Shown here piece after piece: positions 12,226 through 24,151 of a DNA stretch of 64,000 nucleotides. The DNA is from Paramecium octaurelia (Eukaryota > Ciliophora > Oligohymenophorea > Peniculida > Parameciidae), in the NCBI GenBank assembly GCA_905182995.1, contig CAJJDP010000102.1:190183-254182 (forward strand), in the 5' to 3' direction. The notes under the pieces were generated by a model. It saw only the letters and a program-made list of their open reading frames with translations, searched no databases and was not told where the DNA came from. Position numbers and translations under genes: made by a program. The stretch's first letter is position 1, and every line of letters starts with the position of its first letter.

Positions 12226-13121
12226 TCAAAGCACACTGTCTTTAAGATCAGTAGCCGATACAAAAGTTTGGATTTCAGGGACAATCTATCTTCTCCTTTG
12301 AGTTGATTTCTCCTATTTCTCAAGTTGCTCAGTTTTGAATTATTTGAATTCTTCAGTCTTCTCTATTTGAGTGGTGACTTGTTGCAAAAGTTGCTCTTCT
12401 TGCAAATCTTCCTTGATGACCTGTTGATTCAACAAATTGTATAATTAGGAATTAGTCTTTCTCTTGGTTTGCATTTGAAACACCGAATTACTATAATAAT
12501 AATGAATGTAGTCGTACATAACAAAGAAGAGTATAAACATGCCAACACAGATTGTAATAATGTATAGATTGGAACCATCTGAGAAAACCTTTAGATGCAT
12601 GACTTGGCCGAGATGAAATCTTTTGGATGGATCAGGCATTTTCATATCTATGGGTTTGAATTTGATGTCTTTGACTTCATGAATAGTCTGAAAAGACTTT
12701 TTAAGATGATCGTATTCTTGGCCTTTGAGGTCTTCAGCTTAATGATAGAATTCCTTATAGTCCTTTTGTTCATTGGATTCTGCAAAGTTTTCATCGTAAT
12801 CCTTGTAATTCTTACGAACGGATTCATATTCATTCTCTTTTTTGGCAGAACCTTCGGAATTCATTTGGACAGCTTCCCCTTTCATTACTTTGATCTTCTC
12901 AAAGGATTCCTTAATTAGAATGAATTGTTTTTAGGCAGACTACATATATTTAATGATCTTAACACAGGTGTTTTATTAATGTCTGGATGGTATTGAGCTG
13001 CCATTTTATAATAGGCCTTCTTGACATCTGGGAATGGAGTGAATTTATCAACTCCCAACACTTGATATGGGTCAATGGCAGATGAGAACTTGTACAGATT
13101 CCTGAGTCTAGTTAGAAACAT
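12226..13121 (-). CDS. DnaJ (J-domain) membrane protein, 289 aa
   Basis: Hsp70 co-chaperone. J-domain at residues about 19-85: [20 protein letters not shown], then the HPD tripeptide in [11 protein letters not shown], then [13 protein letters not shown]. After a charged linker there is one transmembrane segment ([20 protein letters not shown]) and a Q/E-rich tail. The first residues ([14 protein letters not shown]) look like a mitochondrial presequence, so inner-membrane mitochondrial J-protein is a reasonable inference. A 26-nt intron follows NKTP. Its start codon is only 13 bp from that of the divergent neighbour. Confidence 0.9.
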
Positions 13122-13134
13122 AATTAAATTTTAT

Positions 13135-14996
13135 ATGAAAAGCAGCACAACATTAAAAGGAGTCACGAACACGTTCTAATAGATAGTGTTGTCAGCCAAA
13201 CAAAAAGAAGAGCATGAACGTAGAAACATGAGCATTTTGGAGAAGGCAGCAACACTTTGGCAAAGAGATAGTTCGCACACTAAGACAATACAATTACAAA
13301 GGACTATCTACATTTTGAAATAGTACTCATAAAATAGAACAGATGAATAACTGGAAGCAGTTAAAACTTACTTCGAAGAAAACTTCCCCTATTATAGGTA
13401 CAAATATAATTAATTAGATTAGTAAATTCAAGGAGAAGTTGGATCACGAAAGTTGCAAATCCCTATTCAGAGAAATGACTCTAGAATGGTATGATACCAC
13501 CAAAATCATATTCAGACATGGTGATCCTGGGAGAAGGATGTATTTTGTCCTGCAAGGCGAATTGGTAATTTTAATCCCAAAAACCAAAAACACTTCAGAA
13601 AATCCACCTCAAAAGAAACAAAAATTCAAGTATAACTCGTTCTATAGTAGTTCTTTTGAAGAATGGGTCAAATATGTTTTTGTTGATTACACATAAGTTG
13701 CAACCAAAAATAGAAGGCGATCAATTTGGAGAAATAGCAATCGAACAGAAAGTTACTAGAACAGCCACAGTTGCTGCTAAAACTGAAGTCATTCTAGCTG
13801 TCATTACATATGATCTCTATTAAAGAATACTTGGAGCATTCTAACATGAATTGACAAATCAGAAGATAGCCTTCATTTCTAAAATACCTATCTTTAGTGT
13901 CTGGCAACGCTAGAATCAATTAGTTCTATTGCAAAGTTTAGAAGTTTAAAACAAGAAAGTTGGACAATTTGTTTTTTTAAAAGGCAAACCTGATGAATAC
14001 ATATATCTAGTAATCAATGGCGAGATTGAAGTTATTTAATGGTCATCACCCAATGCAGATTAGGTGTCTAACCATCACAATTTCGTCCCTAAACCCAGTA
14101 TTATGGCCATTATCAATTCTGGCTAGTTTTTTGGAGATTACGAACACTTCAAACAACTCAGCTGCAGAATTACCACTGCCAAGGCCAAAACAGATTCTAC
14201 TTACTACAGGATCAAATATCGCTAACTATTAGACTATTTTCAACTCTATTCATCAATTGACGATTTCCTTAAATATGAAAATGTCAAATTCTAGATCCAG
14301 AGTCATCTTGGATAGAGAACCAATCAGAATCCAGATTTGACTGAGAGAACAGGAGATGACACCTATCAATTTGATCTAGATTAAATCAAATCGTCGTATT
14401 ATAAGAAAATAAAAGTTGAACAATAAATTGACAAATTGAAAAAGAAAATGGAAAAAACAGTCGAATAAGCACAGAAGGCTATTTATTATTATGAAATAGA
14501 AAACCTTAAGTAGAGCATTGAAAATATTGAGACTATCCAAGCAGATAAGTACTCCTTCTTAGTTCCTTTCAGAAGCGATCCATATGTAAATGAAATGAAT
14601 CTCATCAGATCAGGAACCAGGAATTAAAGAAACAGATTATTACAGCAATCTGAAAGCGATCTGAGAAGCAAGGACTTGCAATTTAGTCTCAGATCCAGCA
14701 TTAAGACTCAAGGACAAATTAGATCTTAGAGTTAATCCAATTTAAATTCCTTATCCTATGCTAAGATCATGTAGAACAAACTCAAAAAACTATCGATTAA
14801 TGTCTAACCCACCATTGAAATCAATAAACCTTAGTTTACTTAATCTAAAACTACCAAACCTGAACATCATCCTACGAATGTTGAAAGCATTCACAATGTC
14901 AAAATGGATTTTACTCCTATATCTAACTCATAATTATTCACCAAAAAAAAACATTAAGGAAGTGTATATAAGTTCTAAATTAAATCATCATACTGA
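13135..14996 (+). CDS. Protein with two cyclic-nucleotide-binding domains, 604 aa
   Basis: First cNMP domain near residues 95-230: IIFRHGDPGRRMYFVLQGELVIL, then EGDQFGEIAI and TRTATVAAKTEVILAVI, where a typical phosphate cassette has FGE-x-A-L-x-(6)-R-A/T: here GEIAIEQKVTRTATV fits well. Second domain near residues 265-390 is weaker (GQFVFLKGKPDEYIYLVINGEIEV, then GQFFGDYEHFKQ), lacking the arginine, so it may not bind nucleotide. The C-terminal 200 residues are helical and Ser-rich. Introns: 25 nt (about 13399-13423) and 22 nt before LQPKIEG. No kinase or channel part is attached, so it resembles a PKA-regulatory-like or ciliary cNBD protein. Confidence 0.88.
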
Positions 14997-15032
14997 TTAT
15001 ATATTAATATAATTTAAATTAAAAATATATAA

Positions 15033-15377
15033 ATGGATTAACTAACAACAGTAACTAGTTTCAATGGTCCTCTCAAAAATGATGTCTAGAAGTTTGTTTA
15101 ATCCACATTGCAAAAAGAATTGGATAAATCAACATATGATCACAATGATGCTTAACTTAAGAGTAATAAAATCTGTGATTCAATTTTGAAACATTTAACA
15201 ACTCAAAACAAAAATTTCAAATTCATTGTTAACTGCCTCCTAATGTAGAAGGCTGAGTGTGGTCTCAACATTTCTGGGTCTTGCTTTTGGGATAACGAAA
15301 CTGATGGATCACTCACCATCAAACATGAAACTGAAGCAATTATAGGCATAGTTAATGTATTTGCTTGTGCCCTATGA
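15033..15377 (+). CDS. Tctex-type dynein light chain
   Basis: Cytoplasmic or axonemal dynein light chain of the DYNLT/Tctex1 family, a cargo- and intermediate-chain-binding dimer. Intronless, 114 aa. It shows the family pattern: KFVQSTLQKELDKSTYD in the first helices, KICDSILKHLTTQNKNFKF, then the beta strands CLLMQKAECGLNISGSCFWD with the conserved SCFWD, ending in a strand that closes VNVFACAL. Length is normal. Only 25 bp separate its stop from the GRASP start downstream. Confidence 0.95.
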
Positions 15378-15402
15378 CACATATAAATATATATTATTAT
15401 AA

Positions 15403-16845
15403 ATGGGCAATAATTCCACGTAAATTGGTAATGGCCATGGATACAGAATCATATCCATTGAACCCAATTCATTTGGATCCAACCTCAGTATTGTTCTCAC
15501 ATTATACTAGATTTGGAAATCTTTCTAGATTATATCATCCACATCAAATCTGATTCCCAAGTGAATGCCATCAAATTGTTAGAAAGTGATGAACCCATAG
15601 AGTTGTCTATTTTTAATATCTTCTCATTGGAGACCAGAAAAATCTATATCTCAGAGCCGCGATCCACAATCAAATTGGGTCTCTTGATCAGATACGAATC
15701 TATTAATCCATTGATTCTGCACATCACCAAAGTATTGAAAGGGAGTCCTGCAGAATCAAGTGGACTCAAAAGCAATTAAGATTATCTCCTAGGAGTCAAA
15801 TCTCATAGGTATTAAACTATTGATGAATTCTCAGATATCGTAACAGGATAGGCATATTCGAAATAATCAATTGAAGTAATCATTATATCCCATCATAAAG
15901 CTCTGCATATTTTCACCATTGACTAAAAAGTCTCCCAGAGTTGTAGTGTTAGAACCAAAGTATAATTGGGGTGGACCAGGAGCTTTGGGATGTGAATTTG
16001 CCTCAGGAGCTATACACTCTTTCAACTTTTCTCAATTGATTAAAGCCTAAGATGGTGAAGAATCCAAGGAAGTGATTAAAAATGAAGACTTCTAATCATA
16101 ATTTAGTAAAGAATCAAATTAATTTTAATAAATTGAAAATCAGGATATTGAAATAAACAATTAAGAGAATTTATAATCAGAGTTCAAATAATAAATCTAT
16201 TTGGAAAAAATTAATGATCCTCAAGAACATTCCATTGATAAATCATAAAGTTTATCTAATTCACAAAGTACTTTATTCCAATTAACATACATAATTAGCG
16301 AATCTAAATTAAATACCAAAACAGATTTCTAATAATAAAATGAAGAAGCTTCTAATCTTGAATAACAACAAATAATCAATTAGGTTGAGCTATTGAAGTC
16401 ATAAAATATTCAAGACAACAGTGATGATTTGGATAATCAATAACAATAACATAATTAATAGATTTAATCTGATATTCCATAATCTGAAACCCATTCTAAT
16501 TTAAGATAATAACAATAGGATGATGATGTAGATGTAAAGTAAGAATTTTAAGTTAAATAAACAAATAATGAAGATGGTGACTTATAATAACAAAATGAAT
16601 AATTAAACAAATCCAATTTGCAGGAGAACGAAAGCGAGATAATAGGTATATTACAATAGTATGTAGAAGCTTAACCTTAGCCAGATGTTTCTTAATAGGA
16701 GAATGACTCTAAAAAAGTTGCTGTGAAATATGTTAACCAGTTAGTATTTAAATCTCCAAAGAGAGACAAAATGTATGTAGTTGATAAAACTCTATTGTTT
16801 GACATCTAATTTGAAGTACCAAAATATTATGTAAATATTTATTGA
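15403..16845 (+). CDS. GRASP (Golgi reassembly-stacking) protein, 464 aa
   Basis: Golgi tethering and unconventional-secretion factor. MGNNSTQ gives the N-myristoylation site known in GRASPs. Two PDZ-like domains: GYRIISIEPNSFGSNL with NLEIFLDYIIHIKSDSQ, and then ILHITKVLKGSPAESSGLK, ending in KYNWGGPGALGCEFASG, the diagnostic WGGxGxLGC block. The C-terminal 250 residues are Q/N/E-rich with no domain. Introns of 23 nt (GTATTG...ACTAG) and 25 nt (GTAATC...ATAAAG) are needed. Ciliates such as Paramecium have dispersed Golgi stacks, so the gene's presence agrees with a cisternal role. Confidence 0.93.
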
Positions 16846-17527
16846 TGTGATTGTATAATATCTATATGTAGATTGCCATAATTAAATATATTTGATTAGA
16901 TGAAATTCCTTTTTGATTTAATTATATGTTTCACTGAAGATTATATCCTCAGATTTTATTGCACATAATATACTAAAAGTATATCTGAGTAGGTAAATTC
17001 AGTCAAGTAATAATATCAATGGATATATTTTATTTCTATCATATTTATTCTAATCATTATATGTAATCCAATGTGTTAAATTGGAGTACTTATAAACTAT
17101 GCTTTCTTAATAGAGAATTAAAAAATTCAAATATTTAAGAGCATCAATAAATTTTAAATTAATATTTGATAGGTGAAATTACAGATTGCTAATTATTCAT
17201 AGATTTTCTTAAATGGTAATCAACTAATTATTGGTATTCATAAGACTAGTTTTTTAAGGAGTATAAGTAATTAATATATGTGATGAATAAGATTCTGTAC
17301 TTAGCATGATGGTAATATGTTGAAAATGAATATTATGTTAAAATGAAAATTTGAATATTCTATTAGATGACAATGATTATGGGTATAATCATTCAGTTAG
17401 ACAACCTATTGACTAAACCTATTAAGCAGATAATTATGAATGATATTTATATATATAAATTTAATTATAATATTATTCGTTATTATTTGTTTTAATTTTA
17501 TTCTAATATAGGAAATAATATTTATTT
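16846..17527 (+). other. Possible decayed gene between GRASP and next gene
   Basis: About 680 bp. An open frame at 16900-17169 encodes 89 aa with one strong membrane segment (WIYFISIIFILIIICNP). Beyond its TGA the same frame stays open for another 40 codons, and a good-looking acidic C-terminus (LLDDNDYGYNHSVRQP) lies at about 17377-17443 in another frame. I could not join these with plausible introns. Either a small membrane-protein gene with a complex structure, or a gene in decay. Confidence 0.25.
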
Positions 17528-18477
17528 ATGTAAATAACACCTAAAGCATTAACAGCTTTACAGAAACTATTGTCTGTTAATTCGCCCATTAATCCTCACG
17601 AAATCCGCAATCAGGAGCACTCAGACTCTAAAAGCAATTAGAAATCCTAGTAGTGTTAGAGTAGTTGTCAATAAGATGGCATTAACAATAGGCTAAAATA
17701 AAAATTTATGAGTCCTCTAGAAGGAATAGAATCACTTTTAAGACATAGTATAAGTAAAGCCTCAGTAAATGGCAAACCTTAAGGAAATGTGAAAAATGAG
17801 TTAATTAATGTTTTAAAATAAAATCAAAATGTAAAAGAAAATACCATAAAAAGAAATGGAAATTCATTAAATTAACTGCTTTAACCTTAAACGAATGCAC
17901 CTTAAAAGGAATAGAGTGCAAAAGTTGATTATAAAAAAAAAAGACCTCCGCAACTAGGCGATATTGTTTAAGATGATGATAATGCTTAATAAAAAAAAGT
18001 TACTACATCGAAAAGTCTGTAAAAGAGTCCAAACAATATCAATAAAATTGGATCAGGTATATCATTAAATTTATCCTTCAGGCTTTTTTACTAGCACTCA
18101 TCAAAAATAAACTCATATGAATGTATTTGGGTCATTAAACGAAGTCCTACGATAGTATATTCAATAATAAAGCCATAAAAGACGTAAGAGATTAATTTAT
18201 ATTAGAGAATGGTACTGATCGAAATCAAGAAGAAAAAAAAGTAAACGAAAATAAATTGCACTCAGCTTAAAACAAAAGGATGTCATAATCACTATAACCC
18301 AATTATAGCAACCTTCTCTAAGAATTATATTTAAAAACCACAAAGATTTTAACTACTTACCAAACCAAGGAAACTCTATGGAAGTAGGAAAAGAATAGTT
18401 TAAAAGAGGAAGTTAAATTTTTAAAATAGTTATTATAATAATAACAAGAAGAATCTAATTAAAAATATCAAAAATGA
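17528..18477 (+). CDS. Q/N/K-rich protein, 300 aa, unknown
   Basis: Starts MQITPKALTALQKLL. Mostly polar, low-complexity sequence with Ser-Asn-Gln runs, a basic patch (DYKKKRPPQLGDIV), and a short coiled coil at the very end (NSLKEEVKFLKQLLQQQQEE). Introns of 25 nt (GTATAT...CCTTCAG) and 22 nt (GTAAGA...ATATTAG) make it close exactly. No family recognised. Confidence 0.7.
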
Positions 18478-18673
18478 ATCAAAATTTTTGTTTATAAATT
18501 ATAATACTCAAACTACTTATTAGTTCTTAATTTCTCAATATTTATATGGAAATGAATAATTGTCTATATAAAAGTCTTATTAATAATTTTACATTTGTTG
18601 AATTTCAAAATAGATTTTACAATTGAATTAAACAAATTAATTTTTATATATTGTGATTTTAAACAAAAGGTTT

Positions 18674-19376
18674 ATGTTAGATAATGAAATAGACATCCTC
18701 ATTACAGTCCCAGAATTCAAGAAAAATGAGGATTCAGTCTAATATCGAATTTAGTAAGATATCTATCATATCAAATCAGTTTTCAAAACTAAAAATCAAA
18801 TTCAGGATTCGAAAATCACTACAGATACTCAGAACTCAAAAGATTTCATGAAACCCTTCAAACATTAAAAACTGAATTGCCTGTCTTCCCAAAATCCTAT
18901 TGGTGGAAATCTGTCAACTCTAACACTTAACTTATTGAACAAAGAAGATAAATTCTTGATTCCTATTTCCAAAATTTGACTTCAATCAAATTAGTTCGAG
19001 AATCCTTGATTTATAAAAACTTTTTGTTAGTTGCCCTAAAAGAAAGTGATAAAAGAGTATAAAAAGTAAGTTCATATCATAAATTAAAAGGAGAACAAAG
19101 AGAGAGCAAAAAGATCTGAGAATTAAACTAGAAAGAAAACAAAACAACTTGGTTAATTTATTACTCCTGTACCGAATCCTGTGAATATGCCACCAACTCC
19201 TGAAGATAAAAGATCCTAATCTATGGAGCATAAGCCTGTAAATAGCTAATAAAGAAATGAAAGGAAAAGGACGAGCAAATAATAATCACCTGTATAATAG
19301 CAACACTATTTAGGTACTTAATTTTGGTGGATCTAAAATCTTCAGAGGAGTATTGTCAAATGCTGCTAAATAATGA
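18674..19376 (+). CDS. PX-domain (sorting-nexin-like) protein, 209 aa
   Basis: Phosphoinositide-binding module for endosomal membranes. Begins MLDNEIDILITVPEF, then the PX core: VQYRIYFQNQKSNSG, NHYRYSELKRFHETLQ (the R-Y/R-YSEL strand whose Arg contacts PI3P) and the region up to RRQILDSYFQNL, with Pro-rich loop PVFPKSYWW. Ends with a basic, Gln-rich tail. It has no BAR domain, so it is a minimal PX protein. Introns of 26, 25 and 22 nt; without the first the PX domain is out of frame. Confidence 0.85.
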
Positions 19377-19412
19377 GTATTCAATTAAAAAATTATATGT
19401 TAAATATTAATT

Positions 19413-20585
19413 ATGCAAAAATATTCATAAATTGCGGCACTATTGCAATAATGTCTTGATAGAAAAAGTACTTTGAAATCAATAATACTGAAGAGCTCTT
19501 CCAATCAGTCATTTGTTAGGTAGGCTTATGCAATCATCAGTAAGGCTATTCAATATTACGACTAATTATATTAAATTGTGGAGGAAATTAAGTCCATTCA
19601 ATATATCGACATATTCGATTACAATTTGCTTATTGTTTTGATGCTCGATATATTTAATCCATAAAACAAAAAAGCTAAAAAAATGGGAGGAGTAGTTGCA
19701 AGATATCTGAAAACTCACAAAGTATTAATAAAATAATTGCTTGAATAAAACAAGATCTATGAATAAGAGAAAAAATACATATATATCAGAGCCTTACAGC
19801 AACTACCATTTGAATCTGTTCAAGATGAGCACATACCAAACTTATGCAAAGTGGATTACGACATTTATTCACAGTATTTATCCAAAAACCCTGAGTTTTT
19901 GAAAGGAAACACCTACATAGTTCAAAGCAAATCTAGTGCATTGCCAGCTTATTTATTATTAAGGAATATTAAAGATAAAATAGCTGATATTATTGATTGT
20001 TGTGCAGCTCCAGGTAACAAAACAATATAACTTTCACATTATGCTAAACAAAACAATATTACTGGTAAAATATATGCAATTGAAAGAGATGAAAAGAGAT
20101 TTGAAATACTGAAAAATAGATTAAATAAATATAATTGTGATAATGTTGAACCATTAAATTTTGATTTCTTAACAATTAAACCTCAAGCTTATCCAAACAT
20201 TAAAATAGCCCTATTGGATCCATCTTGTTCAGGCAGTGGGATGCTCTAATTAAGAATGATAGAGGCTTCAAAGGATGATTCTATTTAGGTTCCAGAAAAT
20301 AAAAAAGAATAGGTGACTCAATTATCATAATTTCAACGAAAAATGTTACATCACTTAACATTTTTTAAGAAGTTAAAGTTGATCATCTATTCAACTTGCT
20401 CTTTATATAAAGAAGAAAATGAAGATGTTGCTAATAACTTTTTGGAACATCATTAAAAATGGGAATCTGTAAATTTATTTCCAGAATGGCCATATCGTGG
20501 AATCGATAATAATTAACATTACGTTCGTGTTCCTCCAAAAGAAAGCGATGGATTTTTTGTAGCTATGTTTAAAAGAAAAGAATGA
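19413..20585 (+). CDS. NSUN5/Rcm1-type rRNA m5C methyltransferase
   Basis: SAM-dependent enzyme that in yeast and animals methylates a cytosine of the large-subunit rRNA. Intronless, 390 aa. Motifs: SAM-binding DCCAAPGNKT, then IYAIERDEKRFEIL, the catalytic LLDPSCSGSGM (the NSUN5 form of the P-S-C motif) and the second-cysteine motif IYSTCSLYKEENED. C-terminus has RVPPKESDGFFVAMF, typical of NOL1/NSUN proteins. All catalytic residues are present. Confidence 0.94.
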
Positions 20586-20780
20586 TAGATATTTAATTGT
20601 TTATTCAAATAATTATTTTTGACTTACAGCGTTTAATTTCTATTTTAAACCTTAATCTTTATTACTATTTTGTTATGCAAATATTATCATACCTAAATTT
20701 AAAATTCTCTATAGGTTCATATTTTAAATAATTTATTATTATAATTTAGTCTTTAAATAATTAAAACTTCGAATTATAAA

Positions 20781-22441
20781 ATGGATTAAGAATTCCCTTA
20801 AAATAATTTATAACACGAGTGGAATTTTGAATTATCACAAGCAGAGGAGCATACTCTGTTATCTAATCAAGACCATTACTTTTTTGATATGAACTTTATG
20901 ATTTTACCAGATATTTTGGATAAGATCACAATTGAATTGAACATCAATCTTTAAGTGATATCTTCATAATAGTATCAAAAGGAAAGATAAAAACTACTAT
21001 TTACAATGCTTAAATATTAGATTGGTTTGGATATTCTGATAAAATTGGTTTATAGGCGGGATTAATCACCTTTAAATGGTTATTACTACTTGAAGACGCT
21101 TGACGATATGGCTTATGTGATATATAATTTGCAGAATGAATTATTGAATTTGATGATTGAGCAGAACATATGTTTATTATAAATATCAAATCGCATAGTG
21201 AAACTCTTTAACTCTGTATTAAGTATGAAATACATTTGAAAATAGATCGAAAAAAAAAGGAGGTCAAGTAGTTGTCTCCTTCTAACATAGTATAAAAAGA
21301 CCTTGAAATATTAAAATAGAAATTTAGCAGAATAAATGACATAAATTGTGTTTTGAGACACAATGGATTTTATATACATAATTGGAGAATGATTTATGAC
21401 TTTTTGAATGCACCTTAATATAAGTTATTGAAGAAGGTGATTCTTTATAGGACAGAAGTACAATAGATGTTATAAGAAGAGTCTGAAAAACAACTATTAA
21501 GATTGATGTCTATGTTAACAATTTATTAATAAGAATTAATCATAACATACATTTAATCTACTTAATTAAGCTAAGAATAATAATAATAAGAGATGCAAGA
21601 AACAGAAATCGTAAGAGGGAAATATGCTCAACTTTATAAGGCACTATTCCTAATGGACACAGATAAAGAACAATAATTGCCTAATATTTTCAAACTCATG
21701 ATGTTATACTATTTTGAAATTGAGAATTGGAAATTATTAGTAATAGAAGAATTGATGGAATCGCATAAGGAATAAGATGCTTATGAGTTATTATTAGCCA
21801 GTAAAATAAATTGGAATTCCTTAAGTAACAGCGACATTATAATTAAATTATTGATTGCATCTAAACGATCTTTGTAAGCTTATGTTTATGTCACAGAATT
21901 GAAAGAAGAGTAAGCTTTAAAATATTTCATCAAGCAAATGATAAATTAAAATGATATTTTGAATTTATTACAGGTAGAATTTACACCTGAATAAGACAAT
22001 GTAGTTAATGAAATCGTTAAGAATTTGGCAGAAAAGGAAGTTTTAATAGAATTTGTGAAGAAATTATTAATTGCAAAAAAGTATTTTCATGCTATAGAAT
22101 TTTATAAAAAATTAAATTAGACCCACTTCCAACTTGGTTTGGAAAGAATTGAAGAAGTAAAATACATTCACTAATTTTTATAGTTAATTAAGAAATATAT
22201 TGCTTAACTTCCTGAAATTGAGGAGAATTACTATCTGGCAAAGATGTAAGGAAAATAATTGACAGAAGATGAATTATTGATTGAAGCCATTTTAGATAAT
22301 CAAGAGAAAACAAATGACCAACAGCAATATTAATAACCAAGAACTATATAATATTTTGTAGAATAACCAATTGTGGATTATGAGAGGGTAATTAATTGTT
22401 GTGGATGGATCAGAGAAAGCCATTTAGGTATAATATTTTGA
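20781..22441 (+). CDS. Leu/Gln-rich helical protein, 545 aa, unknown
   Basis: No family recognised. From about residue 35 to 480 it is an unbroken series of amphipathic helices rich in Leu, Ile, Gln and Glu, much like the alpha-solenoid parts of nucleoporins or trafficking proteins (resemblance only). The last 60 residues are Gln-rich and end HLGIIF. One 23-nt intron (GTATGA...AAATAG, about 21228-21250) removes a TGA. It stands between the methyltransferase and a convergent glycine-cleavage gene. Confidence 0.7.
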
Positions 22442-22526
22442 ATTTATAATTTTATGTGATTAACATATTACAAATCATTATAGATTTCTTATATTAAATA
22501 ATGATCTATTTTTAATAATAATATTC

Positions 22527-22989
22527 TCATTTGTTAATGATTTTCTCATATGATTATTTATCCAATAATGTATCTAATTCTGATTCATTTTACACTTTTG
22601 CTTACAAAATCCATGTTTCTTCAGCCTTCTCATTTATCAAATTTGGAGAGTCCTTTAAATCTTCATTAATCTAATAATAAACAAGTTAATTACTCCAACA
22701 ATTTCGCCAGCAACAGGAGCATAGATGTCAGCAGCAACTTTGACACTTTCAATCGCTCCCAATGATTGGTGTGTTTTGAATACCAATCCCACTTTTTGGA
22801 AATCTACATGAACTATATCTCCCAATTCCTTTTATGCATAATCTGTAATTCCAATTTTAGCAATCTTTGTTTGTGTGTCATATTTAATCCATTCATGATC
22901 CTTTGTGTATTTAGTTAAGACTTAGTTACTCACATTAAATATTTACCTGAAAAGGCTTATCTCAATTTGAAAATGGATCTCATGTACAT
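22527..22989 (-). CDS. gcvH: Glycine cleavage system H protein (mitochondrial)
   Basis: Lipoyl carrier that shuttles the aminomethyl group between P, T and L proteins. Starts MYMRSIFKLRQAFS, a basic presequence for mitochondria, then KYTKDHEWIKYD, GITDYAQKELGDIVHVDF, and the lipoylation site in LGAIESVKVAADIYAP (Lys of ESVK). 137 aa. Introns: 26 nt after codon 14 and 23 nt after GEIVG. Only 10 bp of its start region overlaps the end of a broken gene upstream. Confidence 0.95.
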
Positions 22990-23591
22990 TTTGAATAAAA
23001 ATATATTTATGTTAAATATCTGAACAAAATAATCATAAGAAGCCCCTACACATCAATACTTACATTCTCAGTCTCTCCTGAACCTTTATCCTTACTAGAT
23101 CTCGAACTCGTTTATACTACCCTAAACTGTGAGGCTAATTGAATTAATCGTTTTCTGTCTTAATAAGTAATTAACTTGATCATGAAATTTAATATATTGA
23201 GAATAATCATGAGAATCTTAAAATTACGATTGCCTCTATTTTGTTATTTCTTCAAGTTCTCTAAATGAAAATTATGATTACCTCGAATTTCCACTTCATA
23301 ATAATAATCAATAATTATCAATAGATCATGCAAAATCTGCTTTTTCTTAAATTTAACATTCTAATCTCAGTGATTCAATTTAATTTAAGTCCAATATTCT
23401 TGCAAAGTCATCAGTAACATTTCAAATATATTTAGAGTTATAATTATTAAAATATGTTTATAATAATTTTTAGATATGCTTTATTAGAACTTTAGCAATC
23501 TTAAATAAAAATTAGAACAATCATCTCTTTAATATATGGATCGTTAAGACTTTATATCAATTGCATACTTTTAGAGTTAATACTCTATTTA
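22980..23591 (-). pseudogene. Gene with one in-frame TGA, unknown protein
   Basis: A 203-codon frame with normal ciliate composition (for example KNYYKHILIIITLNIFEMLL, then DYYYEVEIRGNHNFHLENLK) contains a single TGA at 23367-23369. No GT-AG intron of ordinary size can remove it. The frame has no ATG near its 5' end, so the start exon is unresolved. Its 3' end may use an 18-nt intron (GTAAGTATTGATGTGTAG). Either a recently broken gene or two separate small genes. No family recognised. Confidence 0.45.
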
Positions 23592-24151
23592 TCATATATT
23601 TTTGTAAGAATTAATATCAAAAAGTGAAATAGTTAGTGCGAGAATTTAATGTAAAGATAATCTACAATAATACATCATAATTAAGTTATATAATTATATT
23701 TATAAATAAGACCAATTTATTAATAAGAAGGAAATTCTTAAAATTTAGGAACTTGTTTATTTTGAGAAATTTTATAAATTTAAATTACATTCCACCAAGA
23801 TTGTAAGGGTGAATTATTTGATATATCAAGAACTTTCAAATTTCCTATCATAAAATATAATGACTAAAAATATATATATATGATTTCCTTAAAATATCAA
23901 TAAGTTAAGGTTATTCAGATAAATTCAATGTGATATCTTAATATTTTGATTAATATATGCATAAGTTTATTATATAACTGATTTTTTAAATTTAAAGTAA
24001 GCGCTAAACAAAAATTTTAATCATTTACTAATAAAAAGAATATATTCTGTAAATTGCCTGATTTAAGATCATTAAAACTAATCTTATCCATAATAACAAA
24101 AAGCAAAATTGAATGATATTGAAATTTATTGAAATTTAACCTTTTATATAA
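23592..24151. other. AT-rich intergenic region
   Basis: About 560 bp with frequent TGA in all frames and long A/T runs (including TATATATATATATG near 23866). I see no gene. Confidence 0.45.

Noticed and set aside
12595-12918. Plus-strand frame rich in Phe/Leu
   Set aside because: Antisense of the DnaJ gene; hydrophobicity comes from complementing Lys/Glu codons.
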